A DNA stretch of 64,000 nt. It comes from Bacillus sp. ZZV12-4809 (GTDB lineage Bacteria; Bacillota; Bacilli; Bacillales; Cytobacillaceae). The stretch covers positions 186,001 to 250,000 of the forward strand of contig NZ_VCRN01000002.1 of NCBI RefSeq assembly GCF_009849585.1, given 5' to 3'. How positions within the stretch are numbered: position 1 is the stretch's first letter; each line of letters starts with the position of its first letter. Made by a program: the position numbers and the translations under genes. Shown piece after piece: positions 18,566 to 30,179 of this stretch. The notes beneath the pieces are model-generated. The model was not told where the DNA came from, did not search any database, and worked only from the letters and a program-made list of their open reading frames with translations.

Positions 18566-18596
18566 CGGGCAAATCCCAAGGGGACGGGTTTGCCCG
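18566..18596 (+). other. Intra-operon hairpin after the permease gene
   Basis: CGGGCAAA(T)CCC at 18566-18577 pairs with GGGTTTGCCCG at 18586-18596, giving 11 bp with one bulged T. The loop contains AAGGGGA, a Shine-Dalgarno-like sequence. No T run follows, so it is not an intrinsic terminator. It could stabilise the upstream mRNA or hide the TTG at 18590. Confidence 0.6.
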
Positions 18597-18622
18597 AAAT
18601 TCATAATAAGGGAATGATATCG

Positions 18623-20236
<1,614 letters not shown>

Positions 20237-20241
20237 CTTCA

Positions 20242-21246
20242 ATGTCCGCAACACAGGAAAAAGTGCAGCAATTCGCACAAGCAGCAGATATTATTGCGAA
20301 AGTGAAGGATGAGATTCAATCATTTATAGTGGGACAGGAAGAGGTAGTCGAACAAGTATTATGGAGCATTATCTCCGGCGGTCATGTATTGCTTGAAGGA
20401 TTGCCGGGTCTTGGTAAAACGATGCTCATTAAGACTATTGCAGAAGTGCTGGATCTGAAATTCTCCCGCATTCAATTTACACCTGATATTATGCCATCAG
20501 ATATAACGGGAACCATGCTGCTTCAGCCAGACGATGCAGGCAGGCAAACATTCAGTTTTCATAAAGGGCCGATATTCGCCAATATTATCCTGGCAGATGA
20601 AATTAACAGGGCCACACCTAAAACACAAAGTGCACTGCTTGAGGCAATGGGAGAAAAAACAGTTACCATTATGGGTGAAACAAAAAGGATGGAAAATCCA
20701 TTTTTTGTTCTTGCAACTCAGAACCCAATTGATATGGAAGGAACTTACCCTCTGCCGGAGGCTCAAACGGACCGGTTTCTATGTAAAATAAATGTAGCTT
20801 ATCCGACGCAAGCTGAATTAAAAGAAATTGCCCGGAGAACGACTGGTGTACTAAAAACTCATTTAAATAAAGCAGCTGGACTGAATGATGTAATTGTTCT
20901 TCAGGAACTTGCAAGAGAAATCCTCGTTTCAGAGGAGATCCTGGATTATGCTGTATGGCTGATCACAGCCACACACCCGGATTCAGAGTATGCACCCGAA
21001 ACTGTTAAAGAAAACGTCCAATATGGCAGCGGTCCCCGCGGCCTTCAGAGTCTCATAAATATGGCAAAGGCAAGGGCATTGTGCTCAGGCAGGTACAATG
21101 TTTCAATAGGCGACCTAAAAAGTGTTGCCTATCCGGTTTTACGCCATCGTCTCATCTTAAACTTTGAAGGAGAAGCAGCGGGGATTACAGCAGATTCGAT
21201 TATAGAAGCTCTGATAAAAGAAAATTTCCGGGGAGCTAATAGCTGA
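20242..21246 (+). CDS. MoxR-family AAA+ ATPase
   Basis: MoxR proteins are AAA+ chaperone-like ATPases that act with vWA-domain partners in maturation or activation of other proteins. The 334-residue protein has Walker A GLPGLGKT at residues 53-60, Walker B ILADEINRA near 114, sensor TQNPIDMEGTYPLPEAQ near 162, and a C-terminal lid with GPRGLQSLI. ATG 20242 is chosen because AAGGAG at 20228-20233 lies eight bases upstream; the in-frame GTG at 20233 overlaps that site. It is followed by DUF58 and vWA genes, the classic MoxR neighbourhood. The usual transglutaminase gene is absent. Confidence 0.93.
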   Translation: MSATQEKVQQFAQAADIIAKVKDEIQSFIVGQEEVVEQVLWSIISGGHVLLEGLPGLGKTMLIKTIAEVLDLKFSRIQFTPDIMPSDITGTMLLQPDDAGRQTFSFHKGPIFANIILADEINRATPKTQSALLEAMGEKTVTIMGETKRMENPFFVLATQNPIDMEGTYPLPEAQTDRFLCKINVAYPTQAELKEIARRTTGVLKTHLNKAAGLNDVIVLQELAREILVSEEILDYAVWLITATHPDSEYAPETVKENVQYGSGPRGLQSLINMAKARALCSGRYNVSIGDLKSVAYPVLRHRLILNFEGEAAGITADSIIEALIKENFRGANS

Positions 21247-22112
21247 TGAACAGCCATCAAATCCTTCTTGGAAAGCTGCAGAAGCGTAAAATTTCTGTAA
21301 AGACCAGGAAAAGAGGGTTTCATTCAGGTTCCAGACAATCACATAAATTCGGATCTTCCATGGAATTTTCTGACTTCAGGGCATATCAGCCTGGAGACGA
21401 TATCCGGCAAATAGATTGGAATGTCTTTGGCAGGACACAAAAACATTATATTAAACGTTTCCTGGATGAGCAGGAACTATCTATTGCTGTTTATCTGGAT
21501 GCCACTTCATCCATGACCAAATTGGAAGAAAAATGGGAATATGCCAAAGCGCTGGCTGCTGCTTTGAGTTTTATGATTCTTTCCGGGGAAGACCGTCTCC
21601 TGTTTTCACCGGTTTCTTCTTCCGGCTCACAGCCTATCAAAAGAAAAGGGTCTATATACAGCAGGCGAACATTCATGGAGATCCAGAAAATAGAACTATC
21701 AGCCCTTTCAAGTAACTTTCTGGGCAATCTAAAAGGCACTCTTTCAAGACATCAGCAGCTTGCTGTAATAATAGCCGATGGCTTTGAACCGCTTCAGGAA
21801 TGGGAAATCCTGTTTAGGAAGTTAAGAGGGCTGAAACAGGAGTTCTGGCTATTTCAGGTCCAGGCCAAAGAAGAAATAAAACCGTCATATTCTGGAGACG
21901 TAAAGTTAATTGATAGTGAAAGGGGGGCCGCTGTAAATGTGAGTATGAGTCCTTCCGTATTGGCCGAATACGAAAAGCGTTTAAAAGAACATAATGAACA
22001 GCTTGAGATTCTATGCAAACGGTATGGCGGCCAATATATCTATGCCCCTGAAACAAGAGATCTTCAGACAGTTCTTTTCAGGGATCTGTATGCGAAGGGG
22101 CTGGTCAGGTGA
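21246..22112 (+). CDS. DUF58 domain-containing protein
   Basis: A 288-residue protein with the DUF58 signature (about residues 38-72, with FRAYQPGDDIRQIDWNVFGR). A vWA-like half follows, starting at LSIAVYLDATSSM. DUF58 proteins are found beside MoxR in most bacteria and are presumed partners. No membrane helix is visible, so it is probably cytoplasmic. The start shares one base with the MoxR stop (TGATG). The stop lies eight bases before the vWA gene, so translation is probably coupled. Confidence 0.9.
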   Translation: MNSHQILLGKLQKRKISVKTRKRGFHSGSRQSHKFGSSMEFSDFRAYQPGDDIRQIDWNVFGRTQKHYIKRFLDEQELSIAVYLDATSSMTKLEEKWEYAKALAAALSFMILSGEDRLLFSPVSSSGSQPIKRKGSIYSRRTFMEIQKIELSALSSNFLGNLKGTLSRHQQLAVIIADGFEPLQEWEILFRKLRGLKQEFWLFQVQAKEEIKPSYSGDVKLIDSERGAAVNVSMSPSVLAEYEKRLKEHNEQLEILCKRYGGQYIYAPETRDLQTVLFRDLYAKGLVR

Positions 22113-22119
22113 GAACAAA

Positions 22120-23892
22120 ATGCAATTCTTAAATCCTGTATATTTTGTTTTATCCATTTTTATCGGAGCGGTTGTCCTATTTTATTTCTTTCGGAAACAG
22201 TATACAGAAAAGACCATTTCCTCCAATTTGCTCTGGGAACAGGTGCTGAATGAGTGGCAGGCTTCCCCTTGGCTTAAAAAACTTCAGCAGAATCTGTTAT
22301 TTTGGCTGCAATTATTGGCACTGCTATTATTGATGCTGGCTCTTGTGCGTCCGTTTTGGCTTGAAGATTCATTAAAAGGAGAACACATAATCATCATTAT
22401 AGATCCATCTGCCTCTATGTCGGCTGACAGCGGAGGGAAAAGCCGTTTTGAAATCGCAAAAGAGGAAATGCTTGGCCTTGCGGGAAAGCTTAATGGCCAG
22501 CAAGTAAGCTTGATTCAAGCAGGAGAGAAAAGTGAGATTCTCTTAAGCAGGGAAGATGATTCAAATGCTATTCGAAGAACTATTAAGAAGCTGGAGCTTA
22601 CTTATGAACATGAAAATATGGAAAAAGCCATCTTATTGGCAGAATCCCTATCTTCAGGAAAGGACACCGCTCTTCATGTTTTTTCAGATTCGGCTGCCAA
22701 AAAAGATTTTATGAAGGAATCGGGCGGTCTATACACGGTGGTACATAATATTGGAGAGAACGCAGCAAATGTGTCGCTGCAGTCATTCGGGACAGCGGCC
22801 GAGGGTGATCGTATTTCAGCAGTTGCAGTGATAGAAAACCAGTCTTCTGAAAATATAGAGACAGGCGTTACAGTAAAATCTGAGGAAGAAGTACTGTTTG
22901 AACAGAATGTATCATTAAAAGCAAAAGAGGATATAACCGTTCAAATTAAAGATCTGCCGGTAAAACCTTATTACGAGGCAGCTATCACCATTAGCGATGG
23001 CTATAGTGCAGATAACTCAGCAGCCTCTATTTACACTGACCCAAAACCAAAGGTTTACACTATGGGAGATGTAAATCCATTTGCAGTGAAAGGCTTTCAA
23101 ACTATTGGTGCCGAACTGCTGCAGACAGATCCGTCTGCCCTCAAAGGCTTGGAAATGAAAGGTGTCGTTGTAGCTGAAGGAAGCACATTATCGAAACTTC
23201 CAGAGCTGCCGATGATCTTTTTCAATACAAGCAAAAATAGAATAAAACTTGATGAAGCAATTACAGGTGATGATGATCGGCTTTTGGAATATGCAAATTT
23301 TGAGAAGGTATATATCAGTTCTGCATCCGCCGTTCTGAAAGGGGAATGGGAGACTGTATTGAAAAGCGGGGATATTCCTTTAATTCAGAAGGGAATGCAT
23401 AATGGGCAGCCAATAATTATCGTCAATTTTGATCTGGCTGACACAGATTGGCCTCTCCTGCCGGGTTTTCCAATCTTTCTATATAACTCTTACCAGTGGC
23501 TATCCCAGCAATCAGAATTCCTTGGGTATTTCAGCTCCGGAGAAGAGAGATGGATTAATATAGGCAATGGAACTGGAAGCTGGGAAATTTTCAATAATAA
23601 AGACGAAAATCTATACTCTCTAGATCTAAACGAGGAAACCTTTAAAGCTCCTATAGCCCCCGGAACTTACCAGGCGGTATCAGGGAATCAGATTTATTAT
23701 TTTTCCGTCCTTCTGGATGAAAGAGAGAAAAGTGCAGGAACAGAAGAATCCTTTACACTGAATGCAAAATCATCTGAAAAAAACAGCATGACCCAAAGGC
23801 CAAATGAAAGTTTCTGGTTTTGGCTTTCTTTAATAGCTTTAATATTGATTGCTATCGAATGGGAGGTATATCGCCGTGGGTATAGAGGTTAA
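22120..23892 (+). CDS. Membrane-anchored vWA domain protein (BatA-like)
   Basis: A 590-residue protein with a BatA-type N terminus: two membrane helices at about 7-24 and 58-78, joined by a loop with WEQVLNEWQASPWLKKL. A vWA domain follows with the MIDAS motif DPSASMS at residues 95-101. A beta-rich region comes next, then a Rossmann-like stretch near 335-400. One C-terminal helix lies at about 568-584 before the tail WEVYRRGY. ATG 22120 with CAGGTGAG upstream is used; the reading frame extends further 5' only by overlapping DUF58. The intact DxSxS suggests metal-dependent ligand binding, probably to a partner in the MoxR module. Confidence 0.88.
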   Translation: MQFLNPVYFVLSIFIGAVVLFYFFRKQYTEKTISSNLLWEQVLNEWQASPWLKKLQQNLLFWLQLLALLLLMLALVRPFWLEDSLKGEHIIIIIDPSASMSADSGGKSRFEIAKEEMLGLAGKLNGQQVSLIQAGEKSEILLSREDDSNAIRRTIKKLELTYEHENMEKAILLAESLSSGKDTALHVFSDSAAKKDFMKESGGLYTVVHNIGENAANVSLQSFGTAAEGDRISAVAVIENQSSENIETGVTVKSEEEVLFEQNVSLKAKEDITVQIKDLPVKPYYEAAITISDGYSADNSAASIYTDPKPKVYTMGDVNPFAVKGFQTIGAELLQTDPSALKGLEMKGVVVAEGSTLSKLPELPMIFFNTSKNRIKLDEAITGDDDRLLEYANFEKVYISSASAVLKGEWETVLKSGDIPLIQKGMHNGQPIIIVNFDLADTDWPLLPGFPIFLYNSYQWLSQQSEFLGYFSSGEERWINIGNGTGSWEIFNNKDENLYSLDLNEETFKAPIAPGTYQAVSGNQIYYFSVLLDEREKSAGTEESFTLNAKSSEKNSMTQRPNESFWFWLSLIALILIAIEWEVYRRGYRG

Positions 23893-26644
23893 ATATCCCT
23901 TCCTGTTACTGCTCCTGATCCCTGCTGTTATTATCGTCTTTTTATTTATTCGAAATCAAAGGGGACAAGGAAGTGAAAAGTTTTGGATTGCCGGTCTAAG
24001 GCTGGTTATTTTCTCTTTAATCATTATTGCACTGACCATTCCCCAAGTACTCCTTCCCGTCAAAGGGCAGACTGTCATATTTCTGGCTGACCGTTCTGCA
24101 AGCATTGGCTCAAATGAGGAAGCACTGGCCTGGATAGAAAACAGCACCGGCTACAGGAAAAAGGATGATCAATTTGCCGTTGCGGCTTTTGGAAAAAATG
24201 CAGTGCTTGAACAAAATTTGGGCAGAAACCGTGAAGTTATATCCGAATTTAATGGGATGGCTGACAACTCTCAATCGAACCTGGAAGCGGGCCTGCAATT
24301 TGCCGCTTCTCTCATTCCGAGGGAGTCTTCCGGCAGAATTGTCTTGATGTCGGACGGGAATGAAACGGAAGGAGAAAGCCTGGCAGCAGCTGCAATATTA
24401 AAAAATCGGAGTATCGAGATTGACCATGTTCCACTAAGAACAGCAGCAGGTGAAGATGTTTCAATCTCAGAATTAGACGTTCCTCCTTCACTATATTTAG
24501 GGGAAGAGGCTCCGATTACAATAGAAGTTACCAGCAATATTGCCAAGGAAGCTGAAATCAGACTTTCTGTAAATCATAAAGAAGTTTTAAAGGAGACTGT
24601 TCAAGTAAACGAAGGGAAAAACATTTATACGTTTACCCACAAAGCGGATACCGCAGGGTTAACAGCTTATAAAGCAGAGATAGCAGCAGACCGGGATGCC
24701 TATACTGAAAATAATACCCTTCACTCGATAGTGAATGTGAAAGGAACTCCTAAAGTTCTGATTGTACAAGGAGAGGACGCCGGTGATATTTCAAATCTGT
24801 TAAAAGGTTCTGGCCTGGAGACAGATACGGTTATTCCAGAGAAGCTTCCGACCGTTCTGTCGGGCTATTTGCAATATCAGTCGATCATTTTTAATAATGT
24901 CCCCGCAACAGTTATTTCAGCGCGGCAAATGACACTGATGGAGAAGGCGGTGAAGGAATTCGGCACTGGTTTTATCATGTTTGGCGGTGAAGAAAGCTTC
25001 GGTCTGGGAGGCTATTTTAAAACGCCGATTGAGAAATTGCTTCCGGTGGATATGGATATCAAAGGGAAGAAAGAAATGCCCTCCTTGGGTCTTGTGTTAG
25101 TTATGGACCGTTCCGGAAGCATGGCAGGAAATAAAATCGAATTGGCAAAAGAGGCGGCTGCCCGCTCTGTTGAACTGCTTCGTGAAGAAGATACACTCGG
25201 ATTTATTGCATTTGATGACCGCCCATGGGAAATCCTTGAAACCAAGCCTCTCAAGGATAAGAAGAAGGCCATTGAAAAAATCAAATCCATTACACCCGGC
25301 GGGGGAACAGAAATCTTTACCTCTCTTGAACAGGCTTATAGTGAGCTTGAAGATTTAAAGCTGCAGAGGAAGCATATCATTTTGCTGACAGATGGACAAT
25401 CAGCCGCAAATGGAGACTACGAGTTTCTAATCAAAAACGGGAAAGAGAAGAATATTACTCTCTCAACTGTTGCACTTGGTCAGGATGCTGATAGAGGGCT
25501 TCTTGAAGAACTTGCGGGGATGGGATCAGGGCGTTTTTATGATGTTACTGACTCTTCCGTCATACCTAGCATTTTATCTCGTGAAACCGTAATGGCTACA
25601 AGAACTTATATCGAAGACAACCCATTTTACCCAAATATACAGCCTTACCCTGACTGGTCCTCTCTTTTTGAAAATGGTGTGCCGAAGATGAATGCCTATA
25701 TAGCTGCAACGGCCAAGCCGCGGGCACAGGTGCCATTGTTAAGTGAAAAAAAAGACCCTATACTTGCTGAATGGCAATATGGAATAGGGCGGACAGCGGC
25801 TTTTACATCCGATATTTCGGGTAAGTGGTCGGGAGAATGGGCCAGCTGGGAAAAGTGGCTGTCCTTTATTAATCAGCTTGTTACTAAAACCCTGCCGCAA
25901 TATGAAAGTGAACCATATAGAGTTGATGTCGAGAACAAGGATGGTAAAACAGTGCTCACCCTGGAGTCTGCGGGAAGCATTTCTTTGCCCATCGAGACAT
26001 CCATCGTGTCAGAAACGGGTGAACAGGTAGAAGCTAATATGAGACTTACAGCTCCAGGTAAATATGAAGCGCAGATGCCTGAAAGGGAGGGAATGTATTT
26101 TTTAAATATTAAACAGACTGATGAGAATGGAAAAGTTCAGGTTCATCAAACCGGATTTACCGTTCCCTATTCTGAAGAGTATCTGCAAAAGGGAACAAAT
26201 AAAGAGCATTTGAAGTCACTCTCAAATATGACTGGAGGCAATGAGCTGGCGAACGGTGAAGAAGCATTCCTGCCGCTGAAAAAAAAGGCAAGCACCAAAC
26301 AGCCGATCAGTGAATGGCTGCTTCTGGCTGCATTCCTGCTATTTTTCTTAGAAATTGCAGTAAGGCGCTTTGGGCTTACTGGACTCGCAGCGGGAATTTT
26401 GAAGAAAAACAGAAAAGTGATAGAAAAGCCTGTGAAGATACCAAAACTTAAAGCTTCCGGAAATAAACCGTCTCCTGCCGATCAGGAGTCAGTTAGTCTT
26501 CAAAGGGAACTACCTGTAAAGGAAACACCTGAAAAAATAAAAACAAGGAAGCCAAACCGGACAAGGCCAGCAGCAGAACCCTCGCCTCAGGAAAGAGAAG
26601 AGCGGATGAAAAGACTGCTGGATGCAAAAAACAGGAAAAAATAA
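23876..26644 (+). CDS. Large membrane protein with two vWA domains and an amidotransferase-like domain
   Basis: The last gene of the operon encodes 922 residues. Two N-terminal helices (about 8-25 and 41-60) precede a first vWA domain with DRSAS at 72-76 and SDGNET near 161. A beta-sandwich region follows. An amidotransferase-like segment (about 290-390, with FGGEESFGLGGY) has no nucleophile Cys. A second, complete vWA domain has DRSGS at 411-415, GGGTEIF near 476 and LTDGQS near 503. A beta-rich domain, a membrane helix near 813-830 and a basic cytoplasmic tail end the protein. GTG 23876 with GGGAGG nine bases upstream is the start; it overlaps the previous gene by 17 bases. I infer a scaffold for the MoxR module at the membrane. 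Confidence 0.85.
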   Translation: MGIEVKYPFLLLLLIPAVIIVFLFIRNQRGQGSEKFWIAGLRLVIFSLIIIALTIPQVLLPVKGQTVIFLADRSASIGSNEEALAWIENSTGYRKKDDQFAVAAFGKNAVLEQNLGRNREVISEFNGMADNSQSNLEAGLQFAASLIPRESSGRIVLMSDGNETEGESLAAAAILKNRSIEIDHVPLRTAAGEDVSISELDVPPSLYLGEEAPITIEVTSNIAKEAEIRLSVNHKEVLKETVQVNEGKNIYTFTHKADTAGLTAYKAEIAADRDAYTENNTLHSIVNVKGTPKVLIVQGEDAGDISNLLKGSGLETDTVIPEKLPTVLSGYLQYQSIIFNNVPATVISARQMTLMEKAVKEFGTGFIMFGGEESFGLGGYFKTPIEKLLPVDMDIKGKKEMPSLGLVLVMDRSGSMAGNKIELAKEAAARSVELLREEDTLGFIAFDDRPWEILETKPLKDKKKAIEKIKSITPGGGTEIFTSLEQAYSELEDLKLQRKHIILLTDGQSAANGDYEFLIKNGKEKNITLSTVALGQDADRGLLEELAGMGSGRFYDVTDSSVIPSILSRETVMATRTYIEDNPFYPNIQPYPDWSSLFENGVPKMNAYIAATAKPRAQVPLLSEKKDPILAEWQYGIGRTAAFTSDISGKWSGEWASWEKWLSFINQLVTKTLPQYESEPYRVDVENKDGKTVLTLESAGSISLPIETSIVSETGEQVEANMRLTAPGKYEAQMPEREGMYFLNIKQTDENGKVQVHQTGFTVPYSEEYLQKGTNKEHLKSLSNMTGGNELANGEEAFLPLKKKASTKQPISEWLLLAAFLLFFLEIAVRRFGLTGLAAGILKKNRKVIEKPVKIPKLKASGNKPSPADQESVSLQRELPVKETPEKIKTRKPNRTRPAAEPSPQEREERMKRLLDAKNRKK

Positions 26645-26717
26645 GTGGAATCAAAGTTGAAGGATGCCTGCTGCGATCACCCGGACGCATTACTGCCAGT
26701 ACTGTAAAGATATTTTC

Positions 26718-26746
26718 TTGACATGCTGTGAAATTCTATGTAAACT
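26718..26746 (+). promoter_or_regulatory. SigA promoter of ylxM-ffh
   Basis: A perfect TTGACA at 26718-26723, a 17-base spacer and TAAACT at 26741-26746, 40 bases before ylxM. It makes the SRP genes independent of the operon upstream. No clear terminator separates the two, so some read-through is possible. Confidence 0.75.
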
Positions 26747-26786
26747 TACTTTGTAAAGGCTTTTCACTTAACAAGGGGGAATAGGG

Positions 26787-27119
26787 ATGCTCGAAAAGAC
26801 AACGAGGATGAACTACCTTTATGATTTCTATCAATCGTTGTTAACTCCTAAGCAGAGAAGCTATATGTCCCTTTACTACCTGGATGATTTTTCGCTTGGA
26901 GAGATTGCCGAAGAATATGATATAAGCCGGCAAGCGGTTTATGACAACATAAAGAGAACGGAAGCAATGCTTGAAGAGTATGAAGAAAAGCTATTATTAT
27001 TTCATAAATTTCAAGAGCGCAGCAAGCTGATTGCAGAAATAAAAGAGATGCTTCAGGAAGGTTCTCCTTCCCGAGAGGCATTGAAAGAGGCAGTGGCAGA
27101 GCTTGAGAAATTAGATTAG
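26787..27119 (+). CDS. ylxM: YlxM, putative DNA-binding protein
   Basis: A small 110-residue protein with a sigma-70 region-4-like helix-turn-helix: [22 protein letters not shown] near residues 35-56. In Gram-positive bacteria ylxM is regularly paired with ffh. Streptococcal YlxM has been reported to interact with SRP. It starts with AAGGGGG upstream and lies 12 bases before ffh, so the two are co-expressed. It is more likely an SRP accessory protein than a transcription factor, but the sequence alone does not settle this. Confidence 0.92.
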   Translation: MLEKTTRMNYLYDFYQSLLTPKQRSYMSLYYLDDFSLGEIAEEYDISRQAVYDNIKRTEAMLEEYEEKLLLFHKFQERSKLIAEIKEMLQEGSPSREALKEAVAELEKLD

Positions 27120-27131
27120 GAGGCGGCATAA

Positions 27132-28484
27132 ATGGCATTTGAAGGATTGGCCGACCGACTGCAAAATACAATTCAGAAGATCCGCGGAAAGGGCAAAATC
27201 AATGAAGCGGATGTAAAAGAAATGATGCGAGAAGTTCGTCTCGCTCTTTTAGAAGCGGACGTTAACTTCAAAGTTGTCAAGGAGTTCGTCAAAAAAGTCA
27301 GTGAACGCGCTGTCGGGCAGGAAGTATTAAAGAGCCTGACGCCGGGACAGCAGGTAATAAAGGTTGTTAAAGAAGAATTAACGGAACTGATGGGCGGAGA
27401 ACAAAGCAAAATTGCTGTTTCCAAACGCCCGCCGACTGTCATTATGATGGTTGGTCTTCAGGGTGCCGGTAAAACGACTACAACCGGAAAGCTTGCGAAC
27501 CTGCTCCGTAAAAAGTATAACCGCAACCCGCTGCTGGTTGCTGCAGACATCTACCGTCCTGCGGCGATTAAACAGCTCGAAACGCTTGGCAAACAGCTTA
27601 ATATGCCTGTCTTCTCCCTTGGCGATCAAGTCAGTCCTGTTGAAATTGCAAAACAGGCCATCGCAAAGGCAAAAGAGGACCATAACGATTATGTTCTAAT
27701 CGATACAGCAGGAAGACTGCATGTGGATGAAGCTCTAATGGATGAGCTAAAGCAAATCAAAGAGCTTTCCAATCCAGATGAAATTTTCCTTGTTGTAGAT
27801 GCCATGACTGGTCAGGATGCGGTTAACGTAGCACAAAGCTTCAATGATCTGCTGGGTCTTACAGGAGTTGTCCTGACAAAGCTGGATGGCGATACTCGAG
27901 GCGGTGCGGCTCTATCAATTAGATCCGTAACAAACACGCCGATTAAATTTGTCGGTCTTGGCGAAAAGCTGGACGCCCTTGAAGCGTTCCATCCGGAACG
28001 GATGGCTTCCCGTATTTTAGGTATGGGGGATGTCTTATCCCTAATTGAAAAAGCACAGGCTAATGTGGATGAAGAAAAGGCAAAAGAGCTTGAGCAGAAA
28101 ATGCGCACTGCTTCTTTCACATTTGATGACTTTTTGGATCAGCTCGGTCAGGTCCGCCAAATGGGACCTCTAGATGAGCTTTTGAAAATGATGCCTGGCG
28201 CCAACAAAATCAAAGGCTTGAATAATATGCAAATCGATGAGAAGCAAATCACTCACGTTGAGGCCATTATTAAGTCGATGACTAAGGAAGAGAAAACTCA
28301 TCCGGAAATCATCAATTCAAGCCGCCGCAAACGGATTGCCAAGGGAAGCGGAAGAACCGTCCCAGAAGTTAACCGTCTGCTGAAGCAATTTGAAGATATG
28401 AAAAAGATGATGAAGCAAATGGCCGGCATGCAGCAAAAAGGCAAGAAAAAAGGCGGATTTAAGCTTCCTTTTAACCCTTTCTAA
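27132..28484 (+). CDS. ffh: Signal recognition particle protein Ffh
   Basis: Ffh binds signal sequences and the SRP RNA, then hands ribosomes to FtsY. The N domain is followed by the GTPase domain with GLQGAGKTTTTGKLA near residue 106, DTAGR near 189 and TKLDGDTRGG near 247. The methionine-rich M domain runs from about 330 to the end and holds the RNA-binding SRRKRIAKGSGR stretch. The length of 450 residues is normal. AGGAGGCG precedes the ATG. Confidence 0.97.
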   Translation: MAFEGLADRLQNTIQKIRGKGKINEADVKEMMREVRLALLEADVNFKVVKEFVKKVSERAVGQEVLKSLTPGQQVIKVVKEELTELMGGEQSKIAVSKRPPTVIMMVGLQGAGKTTTTGKLANLLRKKYNRNPLLVAADIYRPAAIKQLETLGKQLNMPVFSLGDQVSPVEIAKQAIAKAKEDHNDYVLIDTAGRLHVDEALMDELKQIKELSNPDEIFLVVDAMTGQDAVNVAQSFNDLLGLTGVVLTKLDGDTRGGAALSIRSVTNTPIKFVGLGEKLDALEAFHPERMASRILGMGDVLSLIEKAQANVDEEKAKELEQKMRTASFTFDDFLDQLGQVRQMGPLDELLKMMPGANKIKGLNNMQIDEKQITHVEAIIKSMTKEEKTHPEIINSSRRKRIAKGSGRTVPEVNRLLKQFEDMKKMMKQMAGMQQKGKKKGGFKLPFNPF

Positions 28485-28525
28485 GCCGCTATTTAAGCTT
28501 TTCATAACATGTAAAGAAAAAAACC

Positions 28526-28867
<342 letters not shown>

Positions 28868-28878
28868 TTCATTATAAG

Positions 28879-29109
28879 ATGAAAGAGCTTATCGAAACGA
28901 TTGTTAAGCCCCTTGTTGATTTTCCAGAAGATGTTCAAGTGAATGTCCAAGAAGAGGATCAGCGCGTAACCTATCAGCTTTCTGTCAACAAGAATGACAT
29001 GGGGAAAGTAATTGGGAAGCAAGGGCGCGTTGCGAAAGCAATTCGGACCGTTGTTTATGCAGCAGGTTCAACAGAACAAAAGAAGATCTTTTTAGAGATC
29101 ATCGAATAA
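28879..29109 (+). CDS. khpA: KH-domain RNA-binding protein KhpA (YlqC)
   Basis: A 76-residue single-KH-domain protein with the GKVIGKQGRVAKAIR RNA-binding loop near residue 40. In streptococci KhpA works with KhpB in RNA binding and cell elongation control. The Shine-Dalgarno is poor, and it follows rpsP by 11 bases, so translation probably depends on upstream ribosomes. A strong terminator follows. Confidence 0.93.
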   Translation: MKELIETIVKPLVDFPEDVQVNVQEEDQRVTYQLSVNKNDMGKVIGKQGRVAKAIRTVVYAAGSTEQKKIFLEIIE

Positions 29110-29135
29110 TTATCCTGCAGTAAGCGGGTATTACC

Positions 29136-29165
29136 AAAAAAGGAGGGGATTCCCCTCCTTTTTTT
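29136..29165 (+). terminator. Intrinsic terminator after khpA
   Basis: AAAAAAGGAGGGG at 29136-29148 pairs with CCCCTCCTTTTTT, with a tiny loop and a T run. Confidence 0.95.
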
Positions 29166-29261
29166 ACAATCTATAAATATAATCATCGCCAACTAAGAAT
29201 GTGACAGCAGTGTCAGTAACGCCGTTTTTTCATCCGGATTATGATTTGGGAGGCGCTGAAC

Positions 29262-29648
29262 ATGAACATTATTCAAACTGTTACAGTTAAGCAAGTGCTG
29301 ACAGAGAATAGCAAGCAAGAACTGCTGGAAGGCTACGTGGCCAAAAAAAAGCAGCTGCAGAAAGAAAGTGATCAGCTAAGGTTTGAACTAAAAAAACTGG
29401 AAAAAACCAAGAAGCTGCATCCGGCCAATCTGAAGCAGCACTTTGAAAAGGAAATTCAACTGAGGCAGGAAAAAGTTCAGCTGCTGGATTTTCAAATAGA
29501 ACAATTACATATGCTACCTTTAGGAAGCGAATTAAAAGAAAAAGAAGTCCAGGCGATTATCGAGGTTAAAAAGGGTACCCCCTGGGAAGACATAGAAAAA
29601 GGGAAAACAATCATCATAAAGGATGGAATTGTTGATGAAATACGCTAG
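29262..29648 (+). CDS. ylqD: YlqD family protein
   Basis: A 128-residue protein of unknown function, present at this place in many Bacillaceae. It starts MNIIQTVTVKQVLTENSK and has a central Lys/Gln-rich coiled coil (about 25-85) and a small C-terminal beta segment with IVDEIR. ATG 29262 with GGGAGGCG upstream is preferred over an earlier in-frame ATG at 29241. It lies 12 bases before rimM, so a link to ribosome or tRNA maturation is possible only by context. Confidence 0.87.
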   Translation: MNIIQTVTVKQVLTENSKQELLEGYVAKKKQLQKESDQLRFELKKLEKTKKLHPANLKQHFEKEIQLRQEKVQLLDFQIEQLHMLPLGSELKEKEVQAIIEVKKGTPWEDIEKGKTIIIKDGIVDEIR

Positions 29649-29660
29649 AGGTGATAATAC

Positions 29661-30179
29661 ATGCAGAAGTGGTTTAACGTAGGGAAAATTGTGAACACCC
29701 ACGGCATAAAAGGGGAAGCGAGAGTCATTTCCAAAACAGATTTTGCAGAAGAAAGATATAAGTCGGGAAATAAACTGTACTTGTTCATGCCGGAGGCAAA
29801 AGGAGAGCCTGTTGAGCTGACAGTAAAAGCACACCGCACTCATAAATCATTTGATCTGCTTACCTTTGAAGGATACGAAAATATCAATCAGATTGAAAAA
29901 ATGAAGGGCGGCATTCTTAAAATTTCAGAAGATCAGCTTGGCGATCTTGAAGAGGATGAATTTTACTACCATGAAATTATCGGGTGTACGGTTGAAACAC
30001 TTGATGGAGAAGAAATAGGAAAAATCAAAGAAATTCTGTCTCCCGGAGCAAATGATGTATGGGTAGTTAAAGCAAAAGGCGCTAAGGAGATTCTGATTCC
30101 GTATATTGGAGATGTTGTTAAGGAAGTTAATGTGGAAGATAAACTTGTGAAAATTAATGCGATTGAGGGATTGCTTTAA
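29661..30179 (+). CDS. rimM: Ribosome maturation factor RimM
   Basis: RimM helps mature the 30S head and binds ribosomal protein S19. The 172-residue protein starts [21 protein letters not shown]. Its N-terminal RimM barrel is followed by a PRC-barrel-like C-terminal half holding [14 protein letters not shown] and [13 protein letters not shown]. The stop overlaps the trmD start, so the two are translated together. Confidence 0.95.
   Translation: MQKWFNVGKIVNTHGIKGEARVISKTDFAEERYKSGNKLYLFMPEAKGEPVELTVKAHRTHKSFDLLTFEGYENINQIEKMKGGILKISEDQLGDLEEDEFYYHEIIGCTVETLDGEEIGKIKEILSPGANDVWVVKAKGAKEILIPYIGDVVKEVNVEDKLVKINAIEGLL

Noticed and set aside
29199-29215. TGACAGCAGTGTCA inverted repeat before ylqD as an operator
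   Set aside because: Arms are only 5 bases, and no promoter with good spacing lies next to it.
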